From: Bosea sp. ANAM02
GTDB lineage: Bacteria > Pseudomonadota > Alphaproteobacteria > Rhizobiales > Beijerinckiaceae
Length of the DNA: 64,000 nucleotides
Direction of reading: 5' to 3'
Assembly (NCBI RefSeq): GCF_011764485.1
Contig: NZ_AP022848.1
Span: 4,306,001 to 4,370,000 of the forward strand
The position numbers were made by a program, and so were the translations under genes. Below the pieces are notes generated by a model. It saw only the letters and a list, made by a program, of their open reading frames with translations. It did no database searches and was not told the origin of the DNA. Below are positions 45,600 to 55,182 of this stretch, piece after piece. Position 1 is the stretch's first letter, and each line of letters begins with the position of its first letter.

Positions 45600-46880
45600 T
45601 TATTCCAGCGGCGCCGTCCCGGCGATCTCGATACCGAAGCCGCTCAAGCCCACGAAGGAGCGCGGCGAGGAGGCGAGGTTCACGATCGAGCGCACGCCGA
45701 GATCGCGCAGGATCTGCGCGCCGAGGCCGACCTCGCGCCATTGCTGGCTGCGCAAAGCGTCCGAGTTCTCGTCGTCCACAGGCTTGATCGGCACGCCGGC
45801 GCTGCCGTCGCGCAGATAGATCAGCACGCCCTTGCCTTCCTGCTGGAAGCGGCGCAGTGCGCACTGGATCGAGCCGGCGCCGCCGAGCACATCGGCGACG
45901 ACATCGGCGCGATGCAGGCGGGCCGGCACCTTCTCGCCATCGCCGAGCTTGCCCATGACGAAGGCGAAATGCTGGGTGCTGTCGAAGGGCGTGACATAGA
46001 CGTGGCCGGTCACGTCGCCGAACTCGGTCTTGACCGGGAAGGAATGCACGCGCTCGACCAGCTTCTCGCGCGACTGGCGATAGGCGATCAGGTCCGCCAC
46101 GGTGATCTGCTTCAAACCGTGCTTCTCGGCGAAGGCCGTGATCTGCGCGCCCTTCATCACCGTGCCGTCGTCATTGGCGAGTTCGCAGATGACGCCGACC
46201 TGCGGCAGGTCGGCAAGCTTGCACAGGTCGACGGCCGCTTCGGTATGGCCGGAGCGCATGAGCACGCCGCCATCCTTGGCGATGAGCGGGAAGACATGGC
46301 CGGGGCGGACGAAATCGGCCGCGCCCATATTGCCGTTGGCGAGCGCACGGACCGTGTTGGTGCGCTGCTCGGCCGAGATGCCGGTGGTCAGCCCGTGCTT
46401 GACGTCGACCGTGATGGTGAAGGCGGTGCCGAGCGGGGCATCGTTCGAGGACACCATCGGATCGAGCCGCAGGCGCCGCGCCTCGCTCGCGGTCAGCGGC
46501 GCGCAGACGATGCCGCAGGTGTTGCGGATGATGAAGGCCATCTTCTCCGGCGTGCAGAGCGAGGCTGCGACGATGAGATCGCCCTCGTTCTCGCGATCGT
46601 CGTCATCGGTGACGATAACGATCTCGCCGCGGGCGAAGGCATCGATGGTCTCGGCAACATTGTTGGACATGGCAGCCTCGCGCGGCCCGGACAGGCCGAG
46701 GAAATCATTGGGAGTGACGGCGCCGCCGGTAGCGGCGGTGATGCGCTCGGCGCTTTCGCGGGAAATCCAGGCGGCCGGATCGTTGCAGAGCGCGGTCACG
46801 CTGGCCGGCGACAAGCCGACCTGCTTCGCGAAGGCGCTGCGCGCGATCTTGTTCTGCCGGAGCCAGACGTCGAGCTTCAT
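45600..46880 (-). CDS. ribB: 3,4-dihydroxy-2-butanone-4-phosphate synthase with N-terminal HTH and degenerate GTP cyclohydrolase II domain
   Basis: A 426-residue riboflavin-pathway enzyme with three parts. Residues 1-65 resemble a lambda-repressor-like HTH (RSAFAKQVGLSPASVTALC). Residues 71-275 are a complete DHBP synthase: VTDDDDRENEGDL, CAPLT, RPGHVFPLIA and GHTEAAVDL, making the four-carbon unit of riboflavin from ribulose 5-phosphate. The C-terminal part is a GTP-cyclohydrolase-II-like fold, but the three zinc-binding cysteines (CxxxDCHCxC-type motif) and the RQEGRG block are missing, so it should not hydrolyse GTP. An internal ATG (codon 71, 46670) has GAGG 5 nt upstream and could start a shorter form. 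No FMN riboswitch is seen upstream. Confidence 0.9.
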   Translation of the reverse strand: MKLDVWLRQNKIARSAFAKQVGLSPASVTALCNDPAAWISRESAERITAATGGAVTPNDFLGLSGPREAAMSNNVAETIDAFARGEIVIVTDDDDRENEGDLIVAASLCTPEKMAFIIRNTCGIVCAPLTASEARRLRLDPMVSSNDAPLGTAFTITVDVKHGLTTGISAEQRTNTVRALANGNMGAADFVRPGHVFPLIAKDGGVLMRSGHTEAAVDLCKLADLPQVGVICELANDDGTVMKGAQITAFAEKHGLKQITVADLIAYRQSREKLVERVHSFPVKTEFGDVTGHVYVTPFDSTQHFAFVMGKLGDGEKVPARLHRADVVADVLGGAGSIQCALRRFQQEGKGVLIYLRDGSAGVPIKPVDDENSDALRSQQWREVGLGAQILRDLGVRSIVNLASSPRSFVGLSGFGIEIAGTAPLE

Positions 46881-46970
46881 GCCGCGAAGCTAATACGGCA
46901 GAACTTCATCCGCAATGAATGATCGATACATTTTCAGTATTGCTGAAATGCAAACGCGCTCAGCCCTTTC

Positions 46971-47061
46971 CGTCATGCTCGCCGCTGTGGCGAGCATCCA
47001 CGTCTTGAACACCATGCGCAACCGCGGAGACGGGGATGGTCGGGACAAGCCCGATCATGAC
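46971..47061. repeat. Family C repeat, copy 2
   Basis: About 91 bp in the gap between ribB and aroC, from CGTCATGCTCGCCGC to GATCATGAC, closely matching the nested copy at 43603-43694. ATGCTCGCC/GGCGAGCAT arms form a hairpin at its left end. Confidence 0.85.
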
Positions 47062-47086
47062 ACCAAGGACAGCCACTCCGCTGCGA

Positions 47087-48205
47087 CTATTCCTGGAACG
47101 GCCAGCGCGGCTCGACGACGCCGACCTGCGCGCGGTGGCGCAGATACTGGTCGGCCAGCACGCAGGCGACCATCGCCTCGCCGACCGGCACGGCGCGGAT
47201 GCCGACGCAGGGGTCGTGGCGGCCCTTGGTGAACATCTCGGCCTCGCCGCCCGCGCGCGTGACGGTCGCGCGCGTCGCCAGGATCGAGGAGGTCGGCTTC
47301 ACCGCGAAACGCGCCACGATCGGCTGGCCGGTCGAGATGCCGCCGAGGATTCCGCCGGCATGGTTGGACAGGAAGAGCGGCTTGCCGTCATTGCCGGCGC
47401 GCATCTCGTCGGCATTCTCCTCGCCGGAGAGCTCGGCTGCGCCAAAGCCCTCGCCGATCTCGACGCCCTTGACCGCATTGATGCTCATCAGAGCGGCGGC
47501 GATCTCGGAATCGAGCTTGGCGTAGATTGGCGCGCCAAGACCGGCCGGCACGCCTTCCGCGACGATCTCCAGCACAGCGCCGATCGAGGAACCGGACCTC
47601 CTGATGCCGTCGAGATAGCCCTCGAAGAAGGCTGCGGCCTTGGCATCCGGGCAGAAGAACGGATTGCGGCCGATCTCGTCCCAATCCCAATTGGCGCGGT
47701 CGATCCTGTGCGGCCCCATCTGCACGAGGGCGCCGCGCACGATCATGCCGGGCACGACCTTGCGGGCGATGGCGCCGGCAGCGACGCGCATCGCCGTCTC
47801 GCGGGCCGAGGAACGTCCGCCGCCGCGATAGTCGCGGATGCCGTACTTCACATCATAGGTGTAATCGGCATGGCCGGGCCGGTACTTGTCCTTGATGTCG
47901 GAATAGTCCTTCGAGCGCTGGTCGACATTGTCGATCATGAGCCCGATCGAGGTGCCGGTCGTGACCTGCGCGCCGTCGCTCTCGCGGGCAAAGACCCCGG
48001 AGACGATGCGGACCTGGTCCGGCTCCTGGCGCTGCGTGGTGAAGCGCGACTGGCCGGGCCGGCGCCGGTCGAGATCGCCCTGGATATCGGCCGCGGTCAG
48101 CGGCAGCAGCGGCGGGCAGCCGTCGACGACGCAGCCGATGGCCGGGCCATGGCTCTCGCCGAAGGTGGTGACGCGGAAGAGATGGCCGAAGCTGTTATGC
48201 GACAT
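47087..48205 (-). CDS. aroC: Chorismate synthase
   Basis: A 372-residue FMN-dependent enzyme that makes chorismate from EPSP, the last shared step of aromatic amino-acid synthesis. Signatures are the N-terminal [43 protein letters not shown]-like [30 protein letters not shown] and [15 protein letters not shown]. The length matches bifunctional-independent AroC. It stands alone on the minus strand between ribB and the NRPS. Confidence 0.96.
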   Translation of the reverse strand: MSHNSFGHLFRVTTFGESHGPAIGCVVDGCPPLLPLTAADIQGDLDRRRPGQSRFTTQRQEPDQVRIVSGVFARESDGAQVTTGTSIGLMIDNVDQRSKDYSDIKDKYRPGHADYTYDVKYGIRDYRGGGRSSARETAMRVAAGAIARKVVPGMIVRGALVQMGPHRIDRANWDWDEIGRNPFFCPDAKAAAFFEGYLDGIRRSGSSIGAVLEIVAEGVPAGLGAPIYAKLDSEIAAALMSINAVKGVEIGEGFGAAELSGEENADEMRAGNDGKPLFLSNHAGGILGGISTGQPIVARFAVKPTSSILATRATVTRAGGEAEMFTKGRHDPCVGIRAVPVGEAMVACVLADQYLRHRAQVGVVEPRWPFQE

Positions 48206-48280
48206 GGAGACCTGCGCGAAAATCCGTGCAGGTCTTAGTCCGTGCCGGGACCGGTGGTCAAACGGCCACTACCATCCATC

Positions 48281-51200
48281 TCAATGCGCCGGCCCCTTCG
48301 CCGGCGCGGCGGGCGCGCCTTCCCAGCGGGTATGCGCCGGCAGGTTCTCGCCCTTCATGATGACGGTGAGCAGGCCGATCTGGGCGTAGTCGCCGACATG
48401 GGTGTCGTAGAGCACGGTCGCGCCCGCGCCGACGCAGACGCCCTTGCCAAGCCGCACGCGGCCGACCTTCATCACCCGGTCCTCGTAGAGATGGGTCTGC
48501 AAGGCCGAGTGAGCGTTGACCGTGCAGAAATCTCCGACCCTGATGCAGTCGAACTCGGTGATATCCGTGGAATCGAGCCAGACGCCCTTGCCGTATTTCG
48601 CGCCGAACAGCGTCAGGAACCAGGGCAGGAAGGGCGTCCCGCGCAGATAGTCGAACAGCACCTTGCCGCCCAGGCCCCAGTACATCACCGCGACGGCCTC
48701 GGTGCGCATCGCCCACCATGACCACATCGGCTTCATCACGGGCTTGTAGACGCCCATCATCAGCCATTTCACGGCGGCGCAGATCAGCGCCTGGACGATG
48801 GCGATCGCCATGGCGACGCCCATGAAGGACAGGACGAGTCCGGTCCAGTCGCCCTCGTTGATCTTCTGCTGCAGGACCATGTCGACCGCGATCGTGCCGA
48901 ATGTGATGAACAGCATCGCGGGGAAGGAGGTGTGCAGCGCCTCGAACAGGCCGCGCCCGAACTGCTTGGCGAAGGAGGGCCTGTAGGTCCAATCGGCGCC
49001 GAGATCGACCTTCTGCCGCGTCGGCAGGCGGATCGGCGGCGAGCCGAACCAGGTGTCGCCGGCCTGCATGCGGTCATTGGCCGGCGGCTTCGATTTGATT
49101 CCGATCAGGACGCGGTCGGGGATGACGGCGCCCGGCGGCACCACCGCGTCGTTGCCGACGAAGACCTGGTCGCCGGTGCGCGTGGCGTCGAGGCGCATAT
49201 AGCCGCGGCGCATGTCCTCGTCGCCGAAGACGACCTCGTCGGCGATGAAGTTGCCGGCGCCGATGCCGGTCAGGTCATAGCGCCCGGAGAGATTGGTCGA
49301 GATCTCCGCGCCCTTGCCGATACTAGCGCCCATCAGCCTGTACCAGGCGCGCATATAGATCGTGGCGAAGAGCGAGGAGAGCGTCTCCAGCGTCACCTCG
49401 GTCGCCAACGCCACCGTCCATTTGCGGGCGTAGAAGCCGGAATGGATCGACCAGGAGCCGGAGGTCACGCGCGGCAGGATCGCCCAGCGCAACCCGGCCA
49501 TCAGCAGCACGGTGAAGGCGATCAGGCCGATCGCGGTCGGCCAGGTCAGGATCGGCAGGAACCAGAGATAGCTGATCTCGGTCCAGCCGGCGATCCAGTA
49601 GTCGATCTTGTCGAACAGCCAGAAGGCCGGGAAGATCGGCAGCAGGCTGACCGGCGGCAGCACGACCAGCATCAGGATGTAGAAGGCGGTCATGAGCGCG
49701 CGCCGGCCGGGCGAGGCCTCGGCCTGCGGCGGCAGGGCCGCGACGTCGACCATGCCGATCTTGCGACCGGGCGTGCCGTCCCAGATCTCGGCCTCGCCGA
49801 CATGGGCGCCGGGCGGGATGGCGGTGAGATCGCCGATCTCGGCATGGTCGCCGATGACCGAGCCATGGCCGAGCACGACCGAAGCGCCGGCGGAGACGTC
49901 CTTGCCGACCTTGATGCGACCGATCACCAGCTTGTCGCCGATCGCCTCGCCATTGGCGAAGGTGGTCTTGGAGCCGAAGCTCGTGCCCTCGCCGATCTCG
50001 ATCAGGTCGATGGCGCCGGCCTCGTAATCGGAGATGATGACGTCGCGGCCGACCCTGGCACCGAGCAGGCGCCAGTAGAAGCGCATCACCGGCGTGCCCT
50101 GCAGCCACTTGATATGGACGAGCCCGGCGACGCGGGCGGCGAACCACCAGCGGAAGTAATAGACGCCCCAGAGCGGGTAGACGCCCGGCTTCGTCCGGCC
50201 GAGCACCAGCCATTTCAGCGCGATGGCGATCAGGCCGGTCACCACGATGATCGCGACATAGACGCCGAGCAGCGCGGCGATCTGGCCGAGCAGCGGCAGG
50301 TCCTCGCCCGAGAGGATCATGTAGGTGACGAAGACGCCGAGCCATTGCGCCGTGGCGAGGCCGATGATGACCGGCAGCGCCGCGGCCTGCGCGAGGCCGC
50401 AGAGGAAGCGGCGCAGGAAAGGCGGCGGCGTGAAGGAGAGATCCTCGGCTTCGGCGACGCCGCGCTCGTCGAGGAGCGCCGCCATCGCCCGAAGCGTCCG
50501 GGCCGCATAGACGTCCTGCAAGGTGATGCCGGCATAGGCCGGCGTCTCGCGCACGATCGAGATGAAGCGGGCCGCCAGCAGCGAATGACCGCCGAGATCG
50601 ACGAAGAAATCGGCTTCCAGCGGCAGGCTCGCCGTGCCGAGCACGCGCTTGGCCGCCTCCAGCAGCGCGGCCTCGGTCGCATTGCGCGGCGGCTCCTGCT
50701 CGCCATCGGCGCTCGGCGCCGTCAAGGGCGCCGCCTTGAGCATCTTGCGGTCGACCTTGCCGGAGACCATGCGCGGCAGCGAGCCGGCCGCCTCGAAATG
50801 CGCCGGGACCATGTAGGGCGGCAGCTTCTCGCGCAAAGCCGCGCGCAGCACCGGTCCGTCGACCGCGACGCCGGGCTCGGGCACGACGAAGGCGACGAGG
50901 CGCTCGATACCGTCATCGGTTCGCAGCACGACCGCCGCCTGCGCGACGCCCGGCTCATCGGCGAGCTTGGATTCGATCTCGCCGAGCTCGACGCGGAAGC
51001 CGCGGATCTTGATCTGGTCGTCGATGCGGCCGTGGAAGACGATATTGCCGTTCTCGTCGAGGCTGACGGCGTCGCCGGAGCGGTAGAGGATCGGATCGCC
51101 CTCGCCCGCAACCCCCGTGAAGGGATTGGCGATGAACTTCTCGGCCGTCAGTTCCGGGCGGCCGTGATACCCCTTGGCCACGCCCGGCCCGCCGATCAGC

Positions 51201-52300
51201 AACTCACCCTGCTCGCCCGGCTGGACGAGGCGCAGATCCTCGCCGACGACATAGGCCGTGTAGTTCGGGATCGGCTTGCCGATGGTCACGGTCTCGCCGG
51301 GGACGACCTCGGCGGCCGTCGCCACCACCGTCGCCTCGGTCGGGCCATAGGTGTTGAGAATGCGCCGGCCGGGCTTCGACCATTTCTGCACGATCGCCGG
51401 CGGCAGCGCCTCGCCGCCGAGCAGGATCAGCTTCAGCGAGGGCACGTCGGCCGGCAGGATGCCGAGCAGCGTCGGCACGGTGTCGATGATGGTGACGCCG
51501 GCCTCGTTCAGGATCGCCGGCAGCTTCTCGGCATCGCCCATCATCTCGGGCGTAGCGACGAAGAGCGTCGCGCCGACGAGATAAGGCGTCCAGATCTCCT
51601 CCATCGACAGATCGAAGGCGACGGAAGCACCCTGGAAGGCGACATCGTCCGGCCCGAAGCCGTAGAGCGCGTTACCCGAACGCAGGAAATGGCAGATATT
51701 GCGATGGCTGATGACGATCGCCTTCGGCGTGCCTGTCGAGCCCGAGGTGTAGATCAGATAGGCGGGATGCTCGACCGTCAGCCCGGCCGGACGGGCCGGC
51801 GGCTCGGCTCCGTCGGCATCGGCGGCGAGACCCTCGGGCGTCCAGACGGCGCGCTCCGTCGCTTCGGCGCGGGCGGTCCAGCCGGTGCAGGTGACAATGC
51901 CTTTGGCGTCGGCATCGTTCAGGCAGGTCGCGATACGCTCGACCGGCGCCTCGGCGTCGAAGGGAATCCAGGCCGCGCCGGCCCGGGTGATCGCGATCTG
52001 CGCGACCAGCAGATCGATGCCGCGCGGCATCCACAGGCCGACCATGTCGCCCGGCCCGATCCCTGCGAGCTGAAGGCCGCGGGCGTGGCGCCCGGCTTCC
52101 GCCCAGACCTCGGCATAGCTCATGCGCCGCGACAGATCGGTGAGCGCGGGATGATCGGGCCGCGCTGCAACCGTGGCCGCGAAAATCTCGGCCAGAACTT
52201 CGTCCCGAATCAGGTCGGGACGCTTCTCGCCAGCCAGCATGGCGAGGGGATCGGCGGCAGCCGCGTCGGACGCCGCCGGAAGCTTCGTCATATCGTTCAT
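48281..52300 (-). CDS. Pls/PosA-family single-module non-ribosomal peptide synthetase
   Basis: A 1339-residue membrane NRPS. The adenylation domain (about residues 30-540) has LIYTSGSTGTPK, NTYGPTEATV, YRSGD and IDDQIKIRGFRVELGEIE. The carrier domain follows, with the phosphopantetheine Ser573 in LGGHSLL. There is no thioesterase or ordinary condensation domain. The second half contains about six membrane helices alternating with three left-handed beta-helix regions (GASVVLGHGSVIGDHAEIGD and similar). This is the layout of epsilon-poly-lysine synthetase-like Pls/PosA proteins. The substrate pocket segment FDLSMEEIW has Glu where GrsA has Trp239, which could favour a cationic amino acid (weak inference). 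No partner tailoring gene is adjacent. Confidence 0.9.
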   Translation of the reverse strand: MNDMTKLPAASDAAAADPLAMLAGEKRPDLIRDEVLAEIFAATVAARPDHPALTDLSRRMSYAEVWAEAGRHARGLQLAGIGPGDMVGLWMPRGIDLLVAQIAITRAGAAWIPFDAEAPVERIATCLNDADAKGIVTCTGWTARAEATERAVWTPEGLAADADGAEPPARPAGLTVEHPAYLIYTSGSTGTPKAIVISHRNICHFLRSGNALYGFGPDDVAFQGASVAFDLSMEEIWTPYLVGATLFVATPEMMGDAEKLPAILNEAGVTIIDTVPTLLGILPADVPSLKLILLGGEALPPAIVQKWSKPGRRILNTYGPTEATVVATAAEVVPGETVTIGKPIPNYTAYVVGEDLRLVQPGEQGELLIGGPGVAKGYHGRPELTAEKFIANPFTGVAGEGDPILYRSGDAVSLDENGNIVFHGRIDDQIKIRGFRVELGEIESKLADEPGVAQAAVVLRTDDGIERLVAFVVPEPGVAVDGPVLRAALREKLPPYMVPAHFEAAGSLPRMVSGKVDRKMLKAAPLTAPSADGEQEPPRNATEAALLEAAKRVLGTASLPLEADFFVDLGGHSLLAARFISIVRETPAYAGITLQDVYAARTLRAMAALLDERGVAEAEDLSFTPPPFLRRFLCGLAQAAALPVIIGLATAQWLGVFVTYMILSGEDLPLLGQIAALLGVYVAIIVVTGLIAIALKWLVLGRTKPGVYPLWGVYYFRWWFAARVAGLVHIKWLQGTPVMRFYWRLLGARVGRDVIISDYEAGAIDLIEIGEGTSFGSKTTFANGEAIGDKLVIGRIKVGKDVSAGASVVLGHGSVIGDHAEIGDLTAIPPGAHVGEAEIWDGTPGRKIGMVDVAALPPQAEASPGRRALMTAFYILMLVVLPPVSLLPIFPAFWLFDKIDYWIAGWTEISYLWFLPILTWPTAIGLIAFTVLLMAGLRWAILPRVTSGSWSIHSGFYARKWTVALATEVTLETLSSLFATIYMRAWYRLMGASIGKGAEISTNLSGRYDLTGIGAGNFIADEVVFGDEDMRRGYMRLDATRTGDQVFVGNDAVVPPGAVIPDRVLIGIKSKPPANDRMQAGDTWFGSPPIRLPTRQKVDLGADWTYRPSFAKQFGRGLFEALHTSFPAMLFITFGTIAVDMVLQQKINEGDWTGLVLSFMGVAMAIAIVQALICAAVKWLMMGVYKPVMKPMWSWWAMRTEAVAVMYWGLGGKVLFDYLRGTPFLPWFLTLFGAKYGKGVWLDSTDITEFDCIRVGDFCTVNAHSALQTHLYEDRVMKVGRVRLGKGVCVGAGATVLYDTHVGDYAQIGLLTVIMKGENLPAHTRWEGAPAAPAKGPAH

Positions 52301-52534
52301 CGCGCCCCGCTGCGCTGATAGGCCCGTCGCTGACCCCGTGGCGAACCCTGCCCGCAGTCGTGCGATGCCCTAACAGGCACCTCGTGAAGAAAACCGGAAT
52401 CGTCGCTCCCGCCGCGCGACATCCGCGTGAGCCCCCCGGCCGGGCAGGCCGCCGCATCACGCCTTCTCGCTAGCATATTCTCCCTGCGGAATCACGCGTG
52501 AACCGGCCATGAATGCCATCCTTCATCTATTCGA

Positions 52535-52648
52535 GCCCTCACCTGAGGAGCGGCCGAAGGTCGTGTCTCGAAGGACGTTCCAGGTGGTTCCAGAGCCTCC
52601 TGAAGCATCCTTCGAGACGCCGCTTCGCGGTTCCTCAGGATGAGGGCT
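52535..52648. repeat. Palindromic intergenic repeat, family A, copy 2
   Basis: About 114 bp in the 366-bp gap between the NRPS start and the histidine phosphatase stop. It shares with copy 1 (24271-24387) the arms CTGAGGAGC, GTCTCGAAGGA, CATCCTTCGAGACGCCGCT and TCCTCAGGATGAGGGCT, with more mismatches in the left arm. The rest of the gap (52301-52534) contains no ORF I can support and should hold the NRPS promoter. Confidence 0.82.
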
Positions 52649-52666
52649 GAGGATTGTGGCTCAAAC

Positions 52667-53263
52667 TCAGAGCCAGTCCGCCTTGTTCCCGCTGACGACG
52701 AGCAGCTTGCCCTGCCAGATCTCGACCATCGAGGCCTCGCGCGGCGCCACCGCGCCGACCAGCGCCAGAATGGCACGCGCGACGCCGCCATGGCTGACGA
52801 TCACCGTTTCGCGCGGGAGCTCTTCCAGAACCGGGCGGACGCGCTCGGCCAGCATGCGATAGCTCTCGCCGCCCGGCGGCACGAAGCCCCATTTGTCGCG
52901 CTCGCGCAGATGCGCCTGTTCGCGCTCGGCCTTGCGGATATCGCGCCATGTGAAGCCTTCCCACTCGCCGAAGGTGAGCTCGCGCAGGCGGTCGTCGATC
53001 CGGTATGCGCCGGCCGGCAAGGTCAGTTCGCGGCGGAGGATATCCATGGTCTCTCGCGCGCGCTGCATCGGCGAGCCGATATAGGCGAGATCGGCATAGG
53101 CCGGTTCCAGCGCCTTGAGACGCTCGGCGGCCTCGGCGGCCTGGCGGCGGCCGAGGTCGTTCAGCGGAATGTCCTGCCCGCCCTGGAGGCGCCCCTCCCG
53201 GTTCCAGTCGGTTTCGCCATGACGGACGAGGATGAGACGGTGAGGCAGCGAGAGCGGGACCAT
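52667..53263 (-). CDS. Histidine phosphatase family protein (phosphoglycerate mutase-like)
   Basis: A 198-residue member of the histidine phosphatase superfamily. The catalytic motif is LILVRHGETDWN near the N-terminus, with the second Arg in SPMQRARETMDIL, the Glu acid in LRELTFGEWEGFTW and the C-terminal VSHGGVARAI. It could be a cobalamin-pathway, phosphoglycerate or broad phosphatase. ATG 53263 begins right at the fold; the frame extends to a TTG at 53332 but that part overlaps the folP promoter region. It is divergent from folP. Confidence 0.88.
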   Translation of the reverse strand: MVPLSLPHRLILVRHGETDWNREGRLQGGQDIPLNDLGRRQAAEAAERLKALEPAYADLAYIGSPMQRARETMDILRRELTLPAGAYRIDDRLRELTFGEWEGFTWRDIRKAEREQAHLRERDKWGFVPPGGESYRMLAERVRPVLEELPRETVIVSHGGVARAILALVGAVAPREASMVEIWQGKLLVVSGNKADWL

Positions 53264-53403
53264 GTCCCGCTTCTGCACGCCGGCACCGGCAGGGTCAAAG
53301 CCCTTCCCGGCGCTTTCCGCCGATGGCGACAATCGGCCGCTTTCTGTGGCCGAATTTACACGGCGTGTGTATAGCGCCTGTGCCCAACCACCAGCGGACT
53401 CGC

Positions 53404-54246
53404 ATGCCCCCTGCCCTCACCCTGCCCGACGGCCGCAGCCTCGCGCTTCCCGCGACGCCGCTCGTCATGGGCATCGTCAACATGACGCCCGATTCGTTCT
53501 CGGATGGCGGGTTGCTGGCGGATGCCGAGGCGGCGATCGCCCATGGCGCGCGCCTCGCTGGCGAAGGCGCGGCCATCGTCGATATCGGCGGCGAATCGAC
53601 CAGGCCCGGCCATGCCGCCGTCGATGCCGCGACCGAGATGGGGCGCGTGCTGCCGGTCATCGCCGGGCTGAAGGCCAAGATCGAGACTCCGATCTCGATC
53701 GACAGCTACAAGGCCGAGGTGGCGGAGGCGGCGCTCGCGGCCGGTGCCGCGATCGTCAACGACGTCTGGGGCGCCCAGCGCGACCCGCGCATCGCCGCGG
53801 TCGCGGCGCAAGCCGGCGCGCCGATCATCCTGATGCATAACCGCGAGGGCATCGACGCCTCCATCGACATCTTCGACGATGTCCTGCGCTTCCTCGAACG
53901 CTCGATCGCGATCGCGACGCAGGCCGGCGTGGCGCGAAGCCAGATCGTCGTCGACCCCGGCATCGGCTTCGGCAAGACGATCAGGCAGAATCTCGACCTG
54001 ATCCGCCATCTCGACCGGCTCGCCGTGCTCGGCTGCCCGATCCTGCTCGGCGCCTCCCGCAAATCGACGCTCGGGCGGATCACCGGCCGGGAGGTTCCGG
54101 CCGAGCGGCTGGCCGCCAGCATCGCCGCGCATCTCTATGGCGCGAGCCGCGGCGCCGCCATCATCCGCGCCCATGACGTCGCCCCGCATATCGACGCACT
54201 CAAGACCTGGGCGGCCATCGAAGACAGCATGAAAGCAGACCTGTGA
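53404..54246 (+). CDS. folP: Dihydropteroate synthase
   Basis: A 280-residue enzyme joining p-aminobenzoate to 6-hydroxymethyl-dihydropterin pyrophosphate, the sulfonamide target. Signatures are LVMGIVNMTPDSFSDGG, AAIVDIGGESTRPGH, SIDSYKAEVAEAAL, IVNDVWGAQRD and the C-terminal GASRKSTLG. ATG 53404 gives the usual N-terminus. It overlaps folB by 4 bp (GTGA), which is followed by folK: a compact folate operon. Confidence 0.95.
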   Translation: MPPALTLPDGRSLALPATPLVMGIVNMTPDSFSDGGLLADAEAAIAHGARLAGEGAAIVDIGGESTRPGHAAVDAATEMGRVLPVIAGLKAKIETPISIDSYKAEVAEAALAAGAAIVNDVWGAQRDPRIAAVAAQAGAPIILMHNREGIDASIDIFDDVLRFLERSIAIATQAGVARSQIVVDPGIGFGKTIRQNLDLIRHLDRLAVLGCPILLGASRKSTLGRITGREVPAERLAASIAAHLYGASRGAAIIRAHDVAPHIDALKTWAAIEDSMKADL

Positions 54247-54617
54247 GCGAAACCGGCCGCATCCTGATCGAGAAACTCGATATCTACGCCTATCACGGCT
54301 TCTTCTCGGAAGAGGAGCGGCTCGGCCAGCGCTTCGTGCTCGACCTCGTGCTCGACGCCGACCTGCGCGCCGCCGCGGCCAGCGACCGGCTCGCGGACAC
54401 CGTCGACTACGGCCGCGCCGTCGCGATCGTCGCGGAGGTCTTCACGGCCAGCCGCTATCATCTGCTCGAAGGCGCGGCGCGGGCCGTCGCGCTGGCGCTG
54501 TTCGATGCCTTCCCGCCCATCACGGGCATCGAGGTCACCTTGCGCAAGCCGGCGCCGCCGATCCCGGCGACGCTAGGCTCGGTCGGCATCCAGTTGAGGT
54601 TTCAGCGTGAAGGTTGA
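54243..54617 (+). CDS. folB: Dihydroneopterin aldolase
   Basis: A 124-residue enzyme that splits 7,8-dihydroneopterin to hydroxymethyl-dihydropterin and glycolaldehyde. The tunnelling-fold motifs are IEKLDIYAYHGFFSEEERLGQRF (Glu and Tyr of the active site), TVDYGRA and the C-terminal VTLRKPAPPIP with the catalytic Lys. The GTG start overlaps the folP stop and the folB stop overlaps folK by 11 bp. Confidence 0.94.
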   Translation: MSETGRILIEKLDIYAYHGFFSEEERLGQRFVLDLVLDADLRAAAASDRLADTVDYGRAVAIVAEVFTASRYHLLEGAARAVALALFDAFPPITGIEVTLRKPAPPIPATLGSVGIQLRFQREG

Positions 54618-55122
54618 AGCCGCCCTCGCCTTCGGCGGCAATATCGGCGACCCCGTCGCGGCCTTCGCCGCGGCGCTGAAGGGCTTGCGCGCGCATCCGG
54701 ACATCGCGCTCGGCCGGCTGTCCTCGATCTATCGCACGCCGCCCTGGGGCAAGACCGACCAGCCCGAGTTCCTCAACATGGCCGTGCTGGTCGAGACCTC
54801 GCTGCAGCCGGCGGACCTGCTCGCCTTCTGCCTGGAACTGGAGCGCGCCGGCGGCCGTGAGCGCCGCGAGCGCTGGGGGCCGCGAACGCTCGATATCGAT
54901 ATCCTGACCTATGGCGATGCGATCATCGACCAGGCGCGCCTGCAGATCCCGCATCCGCGCATCCCGGAGCGCGCCTTCGTGCTGACTCCGCTGGCCGAGA
55001 TCCTGCCGCAGCGCCGGATCGGCGGGCGCAGCGTGACGGAGCTGCTCGCCGCCGCCACAGACGAAACGATCCGCCGCGACGAGGCCGCGACGGATCGGTT
55101 GCAGGATTTGCTGGCGGGTTAG
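54607..55122 (+). CDS. folK: 2-amino-4-hydroxy-6-hydroxymethyldihydropteridine pyrophosphokinase
   Basis: A 171-residue kinase producing the pyrophosphate substrate for FolP. Signatures are FGGNIGDP near the N-terminus, SSIYRTPPWGKTDQPEFLNM, RERRERWGPRTLDIDILTYG and the HPRIPERAFVLTPLAEI motif. It starts with GTG inside the folB 3' end. It is the last gene of folP-folB-folK and ends 60 bp from the convergent fabI. Confidence 0.94.
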   Translation: MKVEAALAFGGNIGDPVAAFAAALKGLRAHPDIALGRLSSIYRTPPWGKTDQPEFLNMAVLVETSLQPADLLAFCLELERAGGRERRERWGPRTLDIDILTYGDAIIDQARLQIPHPRIPERAFVLTPLAEILPQRRIGGRSVTELLAAATDETIRRDEAATDRLQDLLAG

Positions 55123-55135
55123 CTTACCACTTCGA

Positions 55136-55175
55136 CATCGGATCGATCAGGCAGACGCCCGCTGTCGATCCGATG
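55136..55175. terminator. Inverted repeat between folK and fabI
   Basis: CATCGGATCGA (55136-55146) pairs with TCGATCCGATG (55165-55175), an 11-bp perfect stem with an 18-nt loop, in the 60-bp gap between two convergent genes. No T-tract is present; a bidirectional termination or processing signal is possible. Confidence 0.5.
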
Positions 55176-55182
55176 ATCGAGA

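Noticed and set aside
46881..46970. FMN riboswitch upstream of ribB
   Set aside because: None of the conserved RFN blocks could be found in the leader.
48932..52318. 1128-codon open frame opposite the NRPS
   Set aside because: Antisense shadow of a high-GC coding sequence; the NRPS frame has every expected motif.
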